Shown here one piece after another: positions 35,894 through 44,282 of a stretch of DNA of 64,000 nt; within the stretch, counting starts at the first letter, position 1, and each line of letters starts with the position of its first letter. The DNA is taken from positions 2,731,001 through 2,795,000 of the forward strand of contig NZ_CP013630.1 in NCBI RefSeq assembly GCF_001664485.1, in the 5' to 3' direction. The notes below the pieces were generated by a model that saw only the letters and a program-made list of their open reading frames with translations, was not told where the DNA came from and made no database searches. The position numbers and the translations under genes were made by a program. Source of the DNA: Rhizobium sp. N324 (lineage in GTDB: Bacteria; Pseudomonadota; Alphaproteobacteria; Rhizobiales; Rhizobiaceae).

Positions 35894-36496
35894 ATGATTT
35901 ACCTGCTTCGCCACGGCGAGACCTTTTGGAACAGCTTGGGCCGCTTCCAAGGCCAGAAAGATTCACCGCTGACGGAACGCGGTGTCGAACAGGCCAAACA
36001 GGCTGCGAAGCTGTTGAAAGAGGAACTTGCAGGGGGTGCGCAGTCATTCCAACTCCACGTCAGCCCGCTAGGCCGCACCCGGGAGACTGCGGCTCGCGTG
36101 AAACGGATATTGCCACTGGCGGCCCGTCTGGAACCACGGTTGATGGAGGTGACCATCGGCTCTTGGGACGGCATGACCGAGTTCGAAATCGACAACGAGT
36201 TTCCAGGAATGCTGGACGGATCCGACGCCTTCGATTGGTATTTCAAATCTCCCGACGGGGAAGGCTTCGATGCTGCCTGTGCCCGGGCGAAGGACTGGCT
36301 CGCAGCCTTACATGGACCGACAGTTGCGATTTCTCACGGGCTGTTTGGCAGATTGGTCCGCGGTGTCTATTGCGGCCTTTCAAAGCGGGAAATGCTGGAG
36401 CTACCCGTTCCCCAGGACGGGTTCTATCGCCTTTGCGACGGTAAGTTCACTCTGGTAAGCGCTTCGGCCGATGCGATATCCAACGTCGTTGCATAA
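35894..36496 (+). CDS. Histidine phosphatase family protein (phosphoglycerate-mutase-like)
   Basis: A 200-residue phosphatase of the PGM/PhoE branch. The catalytic His is in LLRHGETFWN (residues about 4-13), the second in ISHGLFGR, with Arg in SPLGRTRETA and Glu in RLMEVTIGSWDGM. It acts on a phospho-ester or phospho-sugar of unknown identity. The start MIYLLRHGE is chosen at the ATG 35894; the ribosome site is poor (tggaaaaac). It stands alone. Confidence 0.87.
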   Translation: MIYLLRHGETFWNSLGRFQGQKDSPLTERGVEQAKQAAKLLKEELAGGAQSFQLHVSPLGRTRETAARVKRILPLAARLEPRLMEVTIGSWDGMTEFEIDNEFPGMLDGSDAFDWYFKSPDGEGFDAACARAKDWLAALHGPTVAISHGLFGRLVRGVYCGLSKREMLELPVPQDGFYRLCDGKFTLVSASADAISNVVA

Positions 36497-36686
36497 CAAG
36501 GGTTCATGCTTGGATGAGGCGGTGCGGCACCACTGGCGAGGTCGACACAGACTCATAAAAACAAAGACCTGAAGCCGTCGCATGAATCAAAATCTAAGCG
36601 GCACGCTTTTTGTGTCCTTGCCACTAAACTCGTGTCAAACTGCGCAAGCTGCGCATCGCCTGCGCGCCGATCGAAAGGGCCGAACC

Positions 36687-36902
36687 ATGCATAAATTCAC
36701 CGTTACCCTCACCCGGGAGATCGAGGCCGATACCGCCGAGGAGGCCGCGCTGCTCCTCTATCAGGAACTATCAAAAGAACCGCTCCCCGACCGCTACGCG
36801 GTCGCCGACGAGACAGGGGTGACCATGGAGGTGAAGCTGGATCGGGAAAAGGCGGATGAATTCGCCAGCATCGACCACACCGCTGACCCCGGCAACTGGT
36901 AA
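36687..36902 (+). CDS. Small hypothetical protein
   Basis: A 71-residue acidic protein. ATG at 36687 with 'gaaaggg' before it. It begins [28 protein letters not shown], which resembles short proteins annotated as hypothetical in rhizobia, with a beta-alpha-beta pattern. Located upstream of the dapB paralogue, separated by 145 bp. Confidence 0.6.
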   Translation: MHKFTVTLTREIEADTAEEAALLLYQELSKEPLPDRYAVADETGVTMEVKLDREKADEFASIDHTADPGNW

Positions 36903-37047
36903 GGGAGCCAGACGTTCACGAGGACGGCCGGAGAGATCCCCGCTTTGCACCGGGAGCGGAAGTGCGGTAGTTGCAGATCCCTTTCTTCGGCGCGAACGCC
37001 GGATGAAAACAGCCCCTCCATCGGCAATATCGCAGCAAGGAAAGACT

Positions 37048-37818
37048 GTGACATCACCAATCAAAATAGCGGTCGCCGGCGCGAACGGCCACATGGGTCG
37101 CGCCATCCTGCCGCTGCTGGCCGCCGATCCGGCTTTTGCGGTCGTCGGCGGGATCGGTCGTCCCGGTTCCATCGGTAAAGGGCTGATCGACCGTTCGGCC
37201 GCGATCGCGGCCGCCGACGTGATCCTGGATTTCACCACCGGACGTGCCGCCGCCGAACTTGCCGGCTTGTGCGCTTCGGCCGGCGGACCGGCCCTGGTGA
37301 TCGGGGCGACGGGCTTCGAGCCGGATGAGCTGGAGCGGATCGCAGAGGCCGCCCGGACGATTCCGATCCTCCGCTCCGGCAATTTCTCCATCGGCCTCAA
37401 CATGCTGCTCGGCTTGGTGGCCCAAGCCGCCCGCGCCCTTCCCGCGCAGGGCTGGGATATCGAAATTCTCGAAGCCCACCATAACAGGAAGATCGACGCA
37501 CCATCCGGCACGGCGCTGATGCTCGGTGAAGCCGCCGCCGAGGGCCGCGGCGTTTCCCTGGCCTCCGTCGAGCGGCGCGGGCGCGACGGCATCACCGGCG
37601 AGCGTCCGCCCGGCGAAATCGGCTTCGCCGTCCTGCGCGCCGGTGGGCTGGTCGGAGAACACAGCGTGCTCTTTGCCGCCGCCGAGGAAGTCGTGACGCT
37701 TTCACATTCGGCTCTCGATCGCGGCATGTTTGCCCGCGGCGCCCTTGCCGCCGCCCGCTGGATCGCGGGACGCGCACCCGGCGAATACGGCATGCGGGAT
37801 GTCCTGGGTCTAGGGTGA
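37048..37818 (+). CDS. dapB: 4-hydroxy-tetrahydrodipicolinate reductase (DapB), probable second copy
   Basis: Reduces 4-hydroxy-tetrahydrodipicolinate with NAD(P)H in the lysine/diaminopimelate pathway. 256 residues from a GTG at 37048, preceded by aaggaaag. Rossmann motif GANGHMGR (about 10-17), DFTTGRAA, active-site [16 protein letters not shown] (His-His and Lys) and the C-terminal [14 protein letters not shown]. All catalytic positions are present. Rhizobia have a housekeeping DapB elsewhere, and this sequence is divergent from it as I remember it, so it may be a paralogue. The start codon GTG suggests modest translation. Confidence 0.88.
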   Translation: MTSPIKIAVAGANGHMGRAILPLLAADPAFAVVGGIGRPGSIGKGLIDRSAAIAAADVILDFTTGRAAAELAGLCASAGGPALVIGATGFEPDELERIAEAARTIPILRSGNFSIGLNMLLGLVAQAARALPAQGWDIEILEAHHNRKIDAPSGTALMLGEAAAEGRGVSLASVERRGRDGITGERPPGEIGFAVLRAGGLVGEHSVLFAAAEEVVTLSHSALDRGMFARGALAAARWIAGRAPGEYGMRDVLGLG

Positions 37819-37869
37819 TAAGGGGTATGAACGGCTACTGTTAGGTCGCCGCTCGCGCCCCCAAGAGAG

Positions 37870-37910
37870 CCTCATCCTGAGGTGCCCCTAAGGGGCTTCG
37901 AAGGACGAGG
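37870..37910. repeat. Dispersed palindromic repeat after dapB
   Basis: CCTCATC...CCCC-TAA-GGGG...GACGAGG: a stem-loop of the same family found at 9.3, 27.6, 52.6, 60.9 and 62.4 kb. Confidence 0.75.
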
Positions 37911-37989
37911 CCGGTGCTCCGGCGGCTGACGAATCTCAACGACAACCGACATCAAAACAAAAGCTTAAAGCTTGTCCTTGAATCAAATC

Positions 37990-38922
37990 CTACGCCGTCG
38001 CCCCCAGCCTATCGAGGATTGCCGAAGCGACGACGACTTCGGTTCCCGCGAGGCCGACCGAGCAAAACAGCGTCGTCTCCCCGGACGATCCTCGCCCGGC
38101 CGCCTTCCCGGCAATGATGTCGGCAAGGTCGGCCATGCGAGCCTCGTTGCCGGAGCCGGCGAGAAAAAAGGGGGACGCGTAAGCGCGGGTCTGCTCGGGG
38201 GAATCCGTCGCGATCACCGCCGCGGCATCGGCGACATCAAAGCCGAGTTCGTATCCCTGAAGCGTTTTCGGGCCGACGGTGTTGACGTGCACGCCGGGCT
38301 TCAGATCACGCGCATGGATGACGGGCGTTCGGCTCGTCGTCGCGCAGATGACGATGTCGGCGTCATCGACGGCTTCCGACACGCTGCCGACAGGCTCCAC
38401 CTCCAGCCCCAGGGCGTGCTGCATCTCGCTTGCGAAGGCGGCGCGATTTGTCTCGTCACGGCTGTAGACGCGGGCGCGGTCGAGCTTTCGAACGGCGGCG
38501 GCCGCGGCAAGCTGGGTTCGCGCTTGCGCTCCGCTGCCGAGGATGCCGACGACCCTGGCGCTGGGCGCGCTGAGATAGCGAACGGCGAGGCCTCCGATAG
38601 CACCGGTCCTGAGGTTGCCGAGGCGTTCCCCGAGAATGATGCCCTTCAGCCTGGCGTCGTCGGCCGACCATACCGCGACGATCTGCGAATGCTCCGCCCC
38701 TTCGAATGTTTCGTACACGCGGAAACCCGCGAGCGGTTTGTCGCCAAGGATACCGCCGACTGTGAAGACGAGATCACCTCGATCGGCAAAGGACACATGA
38801 TGTCGGGGCGGAGAAACCAGCCGATTGCCGGCTCTCGCGAGAAAAGCGGTCTCGGGCGCGTCGATCGCCACGCCCATTAACGCGTTGCCGGCCAGATCCT
38901 CGTCCCTCAGAATTTTTGTCAC
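37990..38922 (-). CDS. Ornithine cyclodeaminase/mu-crystallin family protein
   Basis: A 310-residue NAD-binding oxidoreductase. The Rossmann motif is GILGSGAQARTQ (about 125-136), with the GLAVRYLSAPSA lead-in and TTSRTPVIHARDL and HVNTVGPKTL segments. Family members deaminate ornithine to proline, reduce ketimines or act as alanine or lysine dehydrogenases; the substrate is not decidable. The ATG at 38922 starts MTKILRDEDL, with ggaggtttgcc upstream. A MITE-like repeat lies directly upstream. Confidence 0.88.
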   Translation of the reverse strand: MTKILRDEDLAGNALMGVAIDAPETAFLARAGNRLVSPPRHHVSFADRGDLVFTVGGILGDKPLAGFRVYETFEGAEHSQIVAVWSADDARLKGIILGERLGNLRTGAIGGLAVRYLSAPSARVVGILGSGAQARTQLAAAAAVRKLDRARVYSRDETNRAAFASEMQHALGLEVEPVGSVSEAVDDADIVICATTSRTPVIHARDLKPGVHVNTVGPKTLQGYELGFDVADAAAVIATDSPEQTRAYASPFFLAGSGNEARMADLADIIAGKAAGRGSSGETTLFCSVGLAGTEVVVASAILDRLGATA

Positions 38923-38937
38923 GGCAAACCTCCAGCT

Positions 38938-39293
38938 TAGAGTCTTTCCTGGTCAGATTGAAGCATTCTGCCGGAGCAGGTTTTCCTCAGGGCAGAGGCG
39001 ATTGGCGACGGGCATACCCCCAGGTACGTCCCAGCCGATCGCCTCTGCCTTGGCGGAAAGATGCCCGGCCCACCGGCCGCACCGCTTCGCCACGGCGAAG
39101 CGATCAGTGCGTCCGGCGATTCCCAAGTCTTGCAGATTTGCCTGGCAAATCTGCGGGAGGGTTGGCTGAAACGGGCCGGCTGATCGACCGGCCGGCTTGG
39201 CCGTAGAGCTGGGCTACGACGCGCGCCGGCCGGTCGACCATCCGACTCCGTTTGAGCCAACAGAATGCTTCAATCTAACCAGGAAAGGCTCTA
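38938..39293. mobile_element. MITE-like element with 33-bp inverted ends
   Basis: 356 bp with no coding capacity. The ends are inverted repeats of 33 bp (38938-38970 and 39261-39293) with two mismatches; each begins TAGAG(T/C)CTTTCCTGG. The terminal TA may be a duplicated target, as for IS630/Tc1-mariner MITEs. Inside are strong hairpins: GCAGAGGCGAT/ATCGCCTCTGC (about 38992-39050), CGCTTCGCC-AC-GGCGAAGCG, GCAGATTTGCC-TGGCAAATCTGC and GGCCGGCTGATCGACCGGCC. It occupies the promoter zone of the ornithine cyclodeaminase-like gene. Confidence 0.75.
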
Positions 39294-39369
39294 GTGCCGG
39301 CATCCTGCGACCCCAACCGCGCTTGAGGTCAATAGAGGAGAGCGGTTGCGCCAAAATTCCGCGTGAGGC

Positions 39370-39876
39370 CTAATCGACCAATCGGCGGGCCATGATAACG
39401 TCGTCGATCTCCCTGCCCTCTTCCAGAACCCCGGCAGGAATCCTGCCGACCTCGGAGAAACCCTGCCGTTGATAAAACCGGATGGCCGCCGGGTTCTCCG
39501 CGCTGACGAAGAGTTCCAACTGCCGGATGCCGATATGGCGCGCATGATCGGAGACGACGTCGAGCAGCCTCCCGGCAAGACCGGTGCCGCGCAGGCTCTT
39601 TGCGATATAGACCATGATGATCGTCGCGCGATGGGCCATCTTGCTCGACCGCTGCCGCAACAGGCCCATTATGCCGACAGGCTCATTATCCTGAAACGCA
39701 ATGAAAACCGGCTCGCTCAGGCGGCTGCGCCACTCCGCGAGGGAAAGAACCGCCCAGTCTTCGTAGCGGCTAGCAAAGGAGGAAGGTTCTGTGCGAAGCG
39801 CTTCCAAACGGATGCGCCGGAAAGCCTCCGCCTCGCCGGCCTGGATGTGCCTGATCGTCACGCCGCTTGCATCCAT
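39370..39876 (-). CDS. GNAT family N-acetyltransferase
   Basis: A 168-residue GNAT enzyme. The acetyl-CoA loop is LRGTGLAGRLL (about residues 88-98), with strand IRQLELFVSAEN and helix AAIRFYQRQGFSEVGRI. The start is the ATG at 39876 because AGGAGG lies seven bases upstream; upstream ATGs at 39912 and 39936 lack one. The substrate (small amine, amino acid or protein) is unknown. It is not a close relative of the GNAT copies at 3-6 kb. Confidence 0.87.
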   Translation of the reverse strand: MDASGVTIRHIQAGEAEAFRRIRLEALRTEPSSFASRYEDWAVLSLAEWRSRLSEPVFIAFQDNEPVGIMGLLRQRSSKMAHRATIIMVYIAKSLRGTGLAGRLLDVVSDHARHIGIRQLELFVSAENPAAIRFYQRQGFSEVGRIPAGVLEEGREIDDVIMARRLVD

Positions 39877-40002
39877 TCGGGAAACCTCCTGGGATATCTC
39901 CGCTATCGTCATTGCAGAGAGCTCCGGCCGATGCAAGCGGAGGTGGCGGATTCGATTCCAACTATGCTAGCGGACGATTTGAGGGAAGGCTTGCCTCCTT
40001 CA

Positions 40003-40042
40003 TCCCTGCCCTCGGGCTTCGACCCGAGGGATGTCGCAGGGA
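40003..40042. repeat. Palindromic repeat related to the one in uvrB
   Basis: CCCTCGGG (40009-40016) and CCCGAGGG (40023-40030) with a 6-base loop, flanked by CCCTGC/GCAGGG arms. Same sequence family as the palindrome at 2502-2546, here between genes. Confidence 0.7.
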
Positions 40043-40164
40043 TCCAGCGCGTCCAGGTCCTTGGGCGAGGGAGACTCTTCCCTTGAGCTAGTATGAGGCA
40101 TGCCCGAGGACAGGAGTGAAGGAGGAAAGGGGCTCCCTCAACGTCTCGCGCCGGCCCCCTGCAA

Positions 40165-40449
40165 TTAGTGCGCCGGAGTTCCCACCCGACCGCCTTTCCG
40201 GACGCCCGTTTCGGACGGCCCGACGGTCGGTTGGTTCGTCGGCCGGAGGTCCCATTGATCGGGCGGCCGCACGGCTGGTGGGTTGGTCGCCGGCTCAGGT
40301 GTCGAGCCTACAACCAGGTCATCAGGTTGGTCGCTCGCCCCCGTCGCCGAACCATCAGTCGACCACTCGGTCGTTTGGTCGCCCGGCTTGTCCATCGTGA
40401 AGGGCGCAATCTGATGGATAATAACGAGAAAAATTATCCCGACCATCAT
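40165..40449 (-). CDS. Putative small membrane protein with Pro/Thr-rich tail
   Basis: A 94-codon frame from the ATG at 40449, beginning MMVGIIFLVIIHQIAPFTM (one membrane helix) and continuing in a Pro/Thr/Asp-rich low-complexity tail. In frame upstream the sequence continues without an ATG (…ISEGYALKYFVLYTLAC…), which looks like real membrane-protein sequence, so the N-terminus may be lost to a frameshift or use a rare start. The antisense frame is also open. Low certainty. Confidence 0.35.
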   Translation of the reverse strand: MMVGIIFLVIIHQIAPFTMDKPGDQTTEWSTDGSATGASDQPDDLVVGSTPEPATNPPAVRPPDQWDLRPTNQPTVGPSETGVRKGGRVGTPAH

Positions 40450-40591
40450 GCACGCCAGCGTATAGAGAACGAAATATTTCAGTGCATATCCCTCGCTGAT
40501 TGGCAGAGCGTCCTTGACAGCGGCGCGAATGATATTTCCGCATCATTGAACGATACTTAGAGAGAAGGCAATAGATTTTAGACAAGACCAA

Positions 40592-40965
40592 TAAAATTCA
40601 GAATTCAACGGCGCCATATAATGTAGTTATTGGCGAGTTTCAGGAAATATCTCCCGTACTGCTCGATTTATCTTGGTCATCCCGGTAAAGGCGAGATGCG
40701 CGTCGACGATGGCTGTCGCAGGCTTCCGACCGGAAACCGTCAATGCGCCGCTGGAGCCCACCCAATTTCACATCCATGCCGCCCTCCCCAAGGCGGTCAT
40801 GCTGGATGCCGGCGCGGTGCCTAGTGCCGCAAGGGTCAGCGGCGCCTAGGATAGATCTTATGTTTTCCCGCCAAGACAGCGTCGGCAATATCGGCTAGAC
40901 TGCCTGCACCGACAGCTTGCATCGAGGGGCCTCCAGGGCGAACGGTCGGCGGCAGGGGGATCCCG
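40592..40965. other. Intergenic region upstream of the PLP decarboxylase
   Basis: 374 bp without a supported gene. AT-rich at first (to about 40660). A 46-codon frame at 40709-40849 (MAVAGFRPETVNAPLE...) has no ribosome site and no known relatives; it may be a gene remnant. The gggggatcccg before 40966 is the ribosome site of the next gene. Confidence 0.4.
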
Positions 40966-42369
40966 ATGTCGGCAATTTCATCTCTGTTTCAGGAAGCCGC
41001 CCGGCTTGCGGCGGGGTTTCGGCAGGCAGTGCCTTCCCGCCATACGCCCGCTCACAACTACGCAACCTCGCTTGCCTCCTTTGACGAGCAACTGCCGGCG
41101 GCCGGCTCTGACATGCTTGACGTTATCAGGCAGTTGGCAAATGACGCCGAACCTGGGCTGCATGCAACCACCGGCCCACGCTTCTTCGGCTGGGTCATCG
41201 GCGGCTCCCATCCCGTCGGCGTCGCAGCAGATTTTCTCACCAGCGCCTGGGGCCAGAATGCCGGAAACCATACCGCTGCCCCGGCCGCAGCCGCCGTCGA
41301 GACTGTCGCTGCGAGATGGCTTCTGGATCTTCTGAAGCTGCCGGCCGAATGCTCGGTCGGCTTCGTCACGGGCGCGACGGTCGCGAATTTCACCTGTCTT
41401 GCCGCCGCGCGCGGCGAGGTGCTGCACCAAGCCGGCTGGGATGCCGATGCCAACGGCCTGTTCGGGGCGCCCGAGATCACCGTGCTGATCGGTGACGACG
41501 CCCACACGACGGTGTTCTCCGCGCTGCAATTCCTGGGCCTCGGCCATGATCGCGTGCTGCGCGTGCGCACCGATCCGGTGGGACGGATAGACCCGGCCGC
41601 GCTGGCGGACGCGCTCGAGAGGGTATCCGGTCCGGCCATCGCCATTCTCCAGGCGGGGCAGATCAATACCGGCGCATTCGACAATTTCGCCGCCATTATT
41701 CCGCTGTTGAAGGCGAAGCGCGCCTGGGTGCATATCGACGGCGCCTTCGGCCTCTGGGCGCAGGCGTCGGTGAAGACCAGCCATCTCAGCCGCGGCATCG
41801 AAGCCGCCGACAGCTGGGCGACCGACGGTCACAAATGGCTGCAGACGCCCTATGATTGCGGCTATGCGATCGTCCGCAACGAAATCGCTCATCGCCGCGC
41901 CATGACGATCGCCGCAAGCTATCTGCCGCTCGCCGGCGAAGGTGAACGCGATCCTTCCCATTACGTGCCGGAGCTATCAAGGAGGGCGCGCGGCTTTGCC
42001 ACCTGGGCGATGCTGAAACATCTCGGCCGCGACGGTGTGGCCGCCCTCATCGACCAGTGCTGCGCCTCGGCGCGGCTGGCAGCCGACCTGCTCGCCCGCG
42101 AACCCGGCATCGCCATTCTGAACGAGGTCACACTGAACCAGCTCGTCATCCGCTTCGGAGCCAGCCGCCCGGATGAAGAAGGCGATGCCCTCACCCGAAA
42201 GACGATCGAAAGGATCCAGGCGGACGGCCTGATCTTCGCTGGCGGCGCCAAATGGCACGGCCGCGACGTGCTGCGCCTCTCCGTCACCAATTTCCAGACG
42301 ACATCGGATCAGGCGGAACTGGCGGTGGAGAGCATCATTGCCGCATTCAGGAGCGTCGACCGGGGGTGA
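40966..42369 (+). CDS. PLP-dependent group II amino-acid decarboxylase-like protein
   Basis: A 467-residue pyridoxal-phosphate enzyme (aromatic amino acid/glutamate decarboxylase superfamily). The PLP lysine is in WATDGHKWLQTPYDCG; the substrate-side region is FFGWVIGGSHPVGVAADFL, and VHIDGAFGLWAQ provides the cofactor-ring Asp. Full length for the family. The substrate is unclear: it could decarboxylate an amino acid or act as a lyase. The adjacent methyltransferase (123 bp downstream) may act on a related metabolite. Confidence 0.88.
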   Translation: MSAISSLFQEAARLAAGFRQAVPSRHTPAHNYATSLASFDEQLPAAGSDMLDVIRQLANDAEPGLHATTGPRFFGWVIGGSHPVGVAADFLTSAWGQNAGNHTAAPAAAAVETVAARWLLDLLKLPAECSVGFVTGATVANFTCLAAARGEVLHQAGWDADANGLFGAPEITVLIGDDAHTTVFSALQFLGLGHDRVLRVRTDPVGRIDPAALADALERVSGPAIAILQAGQINTGAFDNFAAIIPLLKAKRAWVHIDGAFGLWAQASVKTSHLSRGIEAADSWATDGHKWLQTPYDCGYAIVRNEIAHRRAMTIAASYLPLAGEGERDPSHYVPELSRRARGFATWAMLKHLGRDGVAALIDQCCASARLAADLLAREPGIAILNEVTLNQLVIRFGASRPDEEGDALTRKTIERIQADGLIFAGGAKWHGRDVLRLSVTNFQTTSDQAELAVESIIAAFRSVDRG

Positions 42370-42492
42370 TACTTCCGTTGCGGCGCATCAAGTCCCCTGC
42401 ATTCTACGAGGTGCGGCGTGGACGTTCTTGCTCCAATCTCCCGCTGCGACTATAGCTCCCCGCCCATTCCGATCGCGCAGAGGAGCAGAGCC

Positions 42493-43278
42493 ATGAAAGC
42501 CAGCGACGTCGCCGCCCATTGGGAGAGCAATGCCGAGACCTGGACGATTTATAGCCGGGCCGGCTACGACAAATATCGCGACGCGCTAAATACGCCGGCC
42601 TTTCTCGAGATGCTGCCGCCGGTCGCTGGCCTTGCCGGGCTCGACCTCGGTTGCGGCGAAGGCTCGAATACCCGCGCCGTCGCCCGTCTCGGCGCCCGCA
42701 TGACCGGCCTCGACATCGCGCCGACCTTCATTCGTTATGCCCGCGAGACCGAGATGCAGGTGCCGCTCGGCATCGATTACATCCTCGGCGACGGCCAATG
42801 CATTGATTTCCCGGAAGCGAATTTCGATTTCGTCACCGCCTTCATGTCGATGATGGACATGGCCGACCAGCGCCAGGTGCTGAAGGGCATCCACCACGTC
42901 CTGAAACCCGGCGGCTTCCTGCAATTTTCCATCCTTCATCCGTGTTTCATGCCGCCGACGCGCCGCAATATCCGCAACGAGGCCGGCGAGCGGGTTGCGG
43001 TAGAGATCGCCGACTATTTCGACGAGAGCGACGGCCAGATCGAGCGCTGGATCTTTTCCTCCATCCCCCAAGCGGAGCGGGAGATGCTGACGCCCTTTGC
43101 CATCCCGCGCTTTCACCGGACGCTGTCGACCTGGGTTTCGATGATCGTCGACGCGGGGCTGACGATAGAGGCCTTCGGTGAGCCGACCGCGTCTCCGGAG
43201 CTGGCAAAGGCCGAGCCTGTCGTCGCCGACACCCGCATCGCGCCAATCTTCCTGCATATCAGGGCGCGCAAACTCTAA
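42493..43278 (+). CDS. SAM-dependent class I methyltransferase
   Basis: A 261-residue methyltransferase. Motif I is GLDLGCGEGSNTRAVA (about 47-62), followed by GLDIAPTFIRYARE, ILGDGQCIDFP, and LKPGGFLQFSILHPC. The family methylates small molecules; the substrate is unknown. The ATG at 42493 follows gaggagcag. It lies just downstream of the PLP decarboxylase in the same direction; co-transcription is possible. Confidence 0.9.
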   Translation: MKASDVAAHWESNAETWTIYSRAGYDKYRDALNTPAFLEMLPPVAGLAGLDLGCGEGSNTRAVARLGARMTGLDIAPTFIRYARETEMQVPLGIDYILGDGQCIDFPEANFDFVTAFMSMMDMADQRQVLKGIHHVLKPGGFLQFSILHPCFMPPTRRNIRNEAGERVAVEIADYFDESDGQIERWIFSSIPQAEREMLTPFAIPRFHRTLSTWVSMIVDAGLTIEAFGEPTASPELAKAEPVVADTRIAPIFLHIRARKL

Positions 43279-43351
43279 ACGCGCCGCGATCGAAGGAAGG
43301 ACGCTCTTAAAGTACGGTGGCGAAATCAGCGTCGCAGAGGCCGAGCCGGCA

Positions 43352-43774
43352 TCATCGTCGCACCGCCACGACTGAGCTAGCGCGATACCTGGAGAGTTGC
43401 ACCCGGTTGGATTGATTGCCGCCGAACAGGTAGACATATTGCCGGCGTTGGTCGATGTGATCGAAAAGGCTGACGTGAAAGCGCCTGCCAGTGCGGATCA
43501 CCACGACATCCCCTCGCCTGGCGGCGCCGAAGAACACCGGCTTGCCGAACTTCCTCCAGGACACCGCCATGTTGGGGTTGGGCGGCGGCTGTCGCGAAGA
43601 TCGCTTGGCGACAAAGGCCAGGAAGGCCCCGCACCACGATACCTTGCGGGGATTGATGCTCAGGAAGGAGATAGAGCGTTCGTGCATGCTCTTGTACTTC
43701 GATGCCGTGCCCAGCATGTCCGCCTCACAGGGCACGGCAAGCACCGTGAGGACGATGACGAGAATAACCTTCAT
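43352..43774 (-). CDS. TIGR02594-family exported peptidase (NlpC/P60-like)
   Basis: A 140-residue exported protein. The signal peptide is about the first 18 residues (MKVILVIVLTVLAVPCEA). The core shows WCGAFLAF with Cys48 as nucleophile, RRGDVVVIR and HVSLF with His100, then YLFGGNQSNRV, the hallmark of TIGR02594/CHAP-like amidases. Predicted to cleave peptidoglycan crosslinks or stem peptides. It has a short N-terminal region before the catalytic Cys. Monocistronic. Confidence 0.87.
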   Translation of the reverse strand: MKVILVIVLTVLAVPCEADMLGTASKYKSMHERSISFLSINPRKVSWCGAFLAFVAKRSSRQPPPNPNMAVSWRKFGKPVFFGAARRGDVVVIRTGRRFHVSLFDHIDQRRQYVYLFGGNQSNRVQLSRYRASSVVAVRR

Positions 43775-44282
43775 AGTTACCCACCATTGTTTGTATAACG
43801 CTGAAAATTCCGAAATGTGGCGAAGAATAAAACAGGCGCGGCAACGTAGAGGTCAATTATGGCGTGATTTAGAAGCAACTAATACTGGCATTTTGGCGGC
43901 GAAAATTGGTCCGAAGCAAGGCGCGAAACCGCTGCTGGCAGGCCTGGTTCGCGGCCGGATACGGCCACCACAAACCCTCCGAACCCCATGTTTTGTCGGC
44001 CAGACAGGCTAGAACTTCGTCATCCAATCCAGGTTCCTTCTGGGTAGGACGGACCGCACCCGCAAGTGATTGAGCAACAAGTTCATTCACCAAAAAGTTG
44101 ACAGCAGCGAGCGAGCCCGGCCATCACCTATACGAGCTATATTTAGGATAGCCGTAGTAATACTTGGTTTCGACGAGAAATACATCACGCCAGCGCCTAT
44201 TCAACGGCCAAAGCTGATGGTCCACCATCCCAACGGTTGCGGAGATGGACGATGCCGAACGGCAGACGGCCGGCGCAGCGGG
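43775..44282. other. Intergenic region without confident genes
   Basis: 508 bp. Base composition in 43790-43920 is AT-richer than its neighbours. A leftward 74-codon frame (43869-44093, MVNELVAQSLAGAVRPTQ..., GTG or TTG start) reads like protein (WGSEGLWWPYPAANQ) but has no ribosome site and no family; it could be a gene fragment. Nothing else is supportable. Confidence 0.35.

Noticed and set aside
36540..36610. Promoter or terminator near the small gene at 36687
   Set aside because: The sequence resembles a degenerate copy of the 47766 repeat family rather than a specific regulatory site.
40168..40400. Many GGTCG/TTGGTCGC motifs suggesting a tandem repeat
   Set aside because: The spacing is irregular and the region codes for a low-complexity Pro/Thr tail on the minus strand, which explains the motif recurrence.
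43869..44093. 74-codon minus-strand ORF with Trp-rich sequence
   Set aside because: No good start, no ribosome site and no family; kept only as a remark in the region entry.
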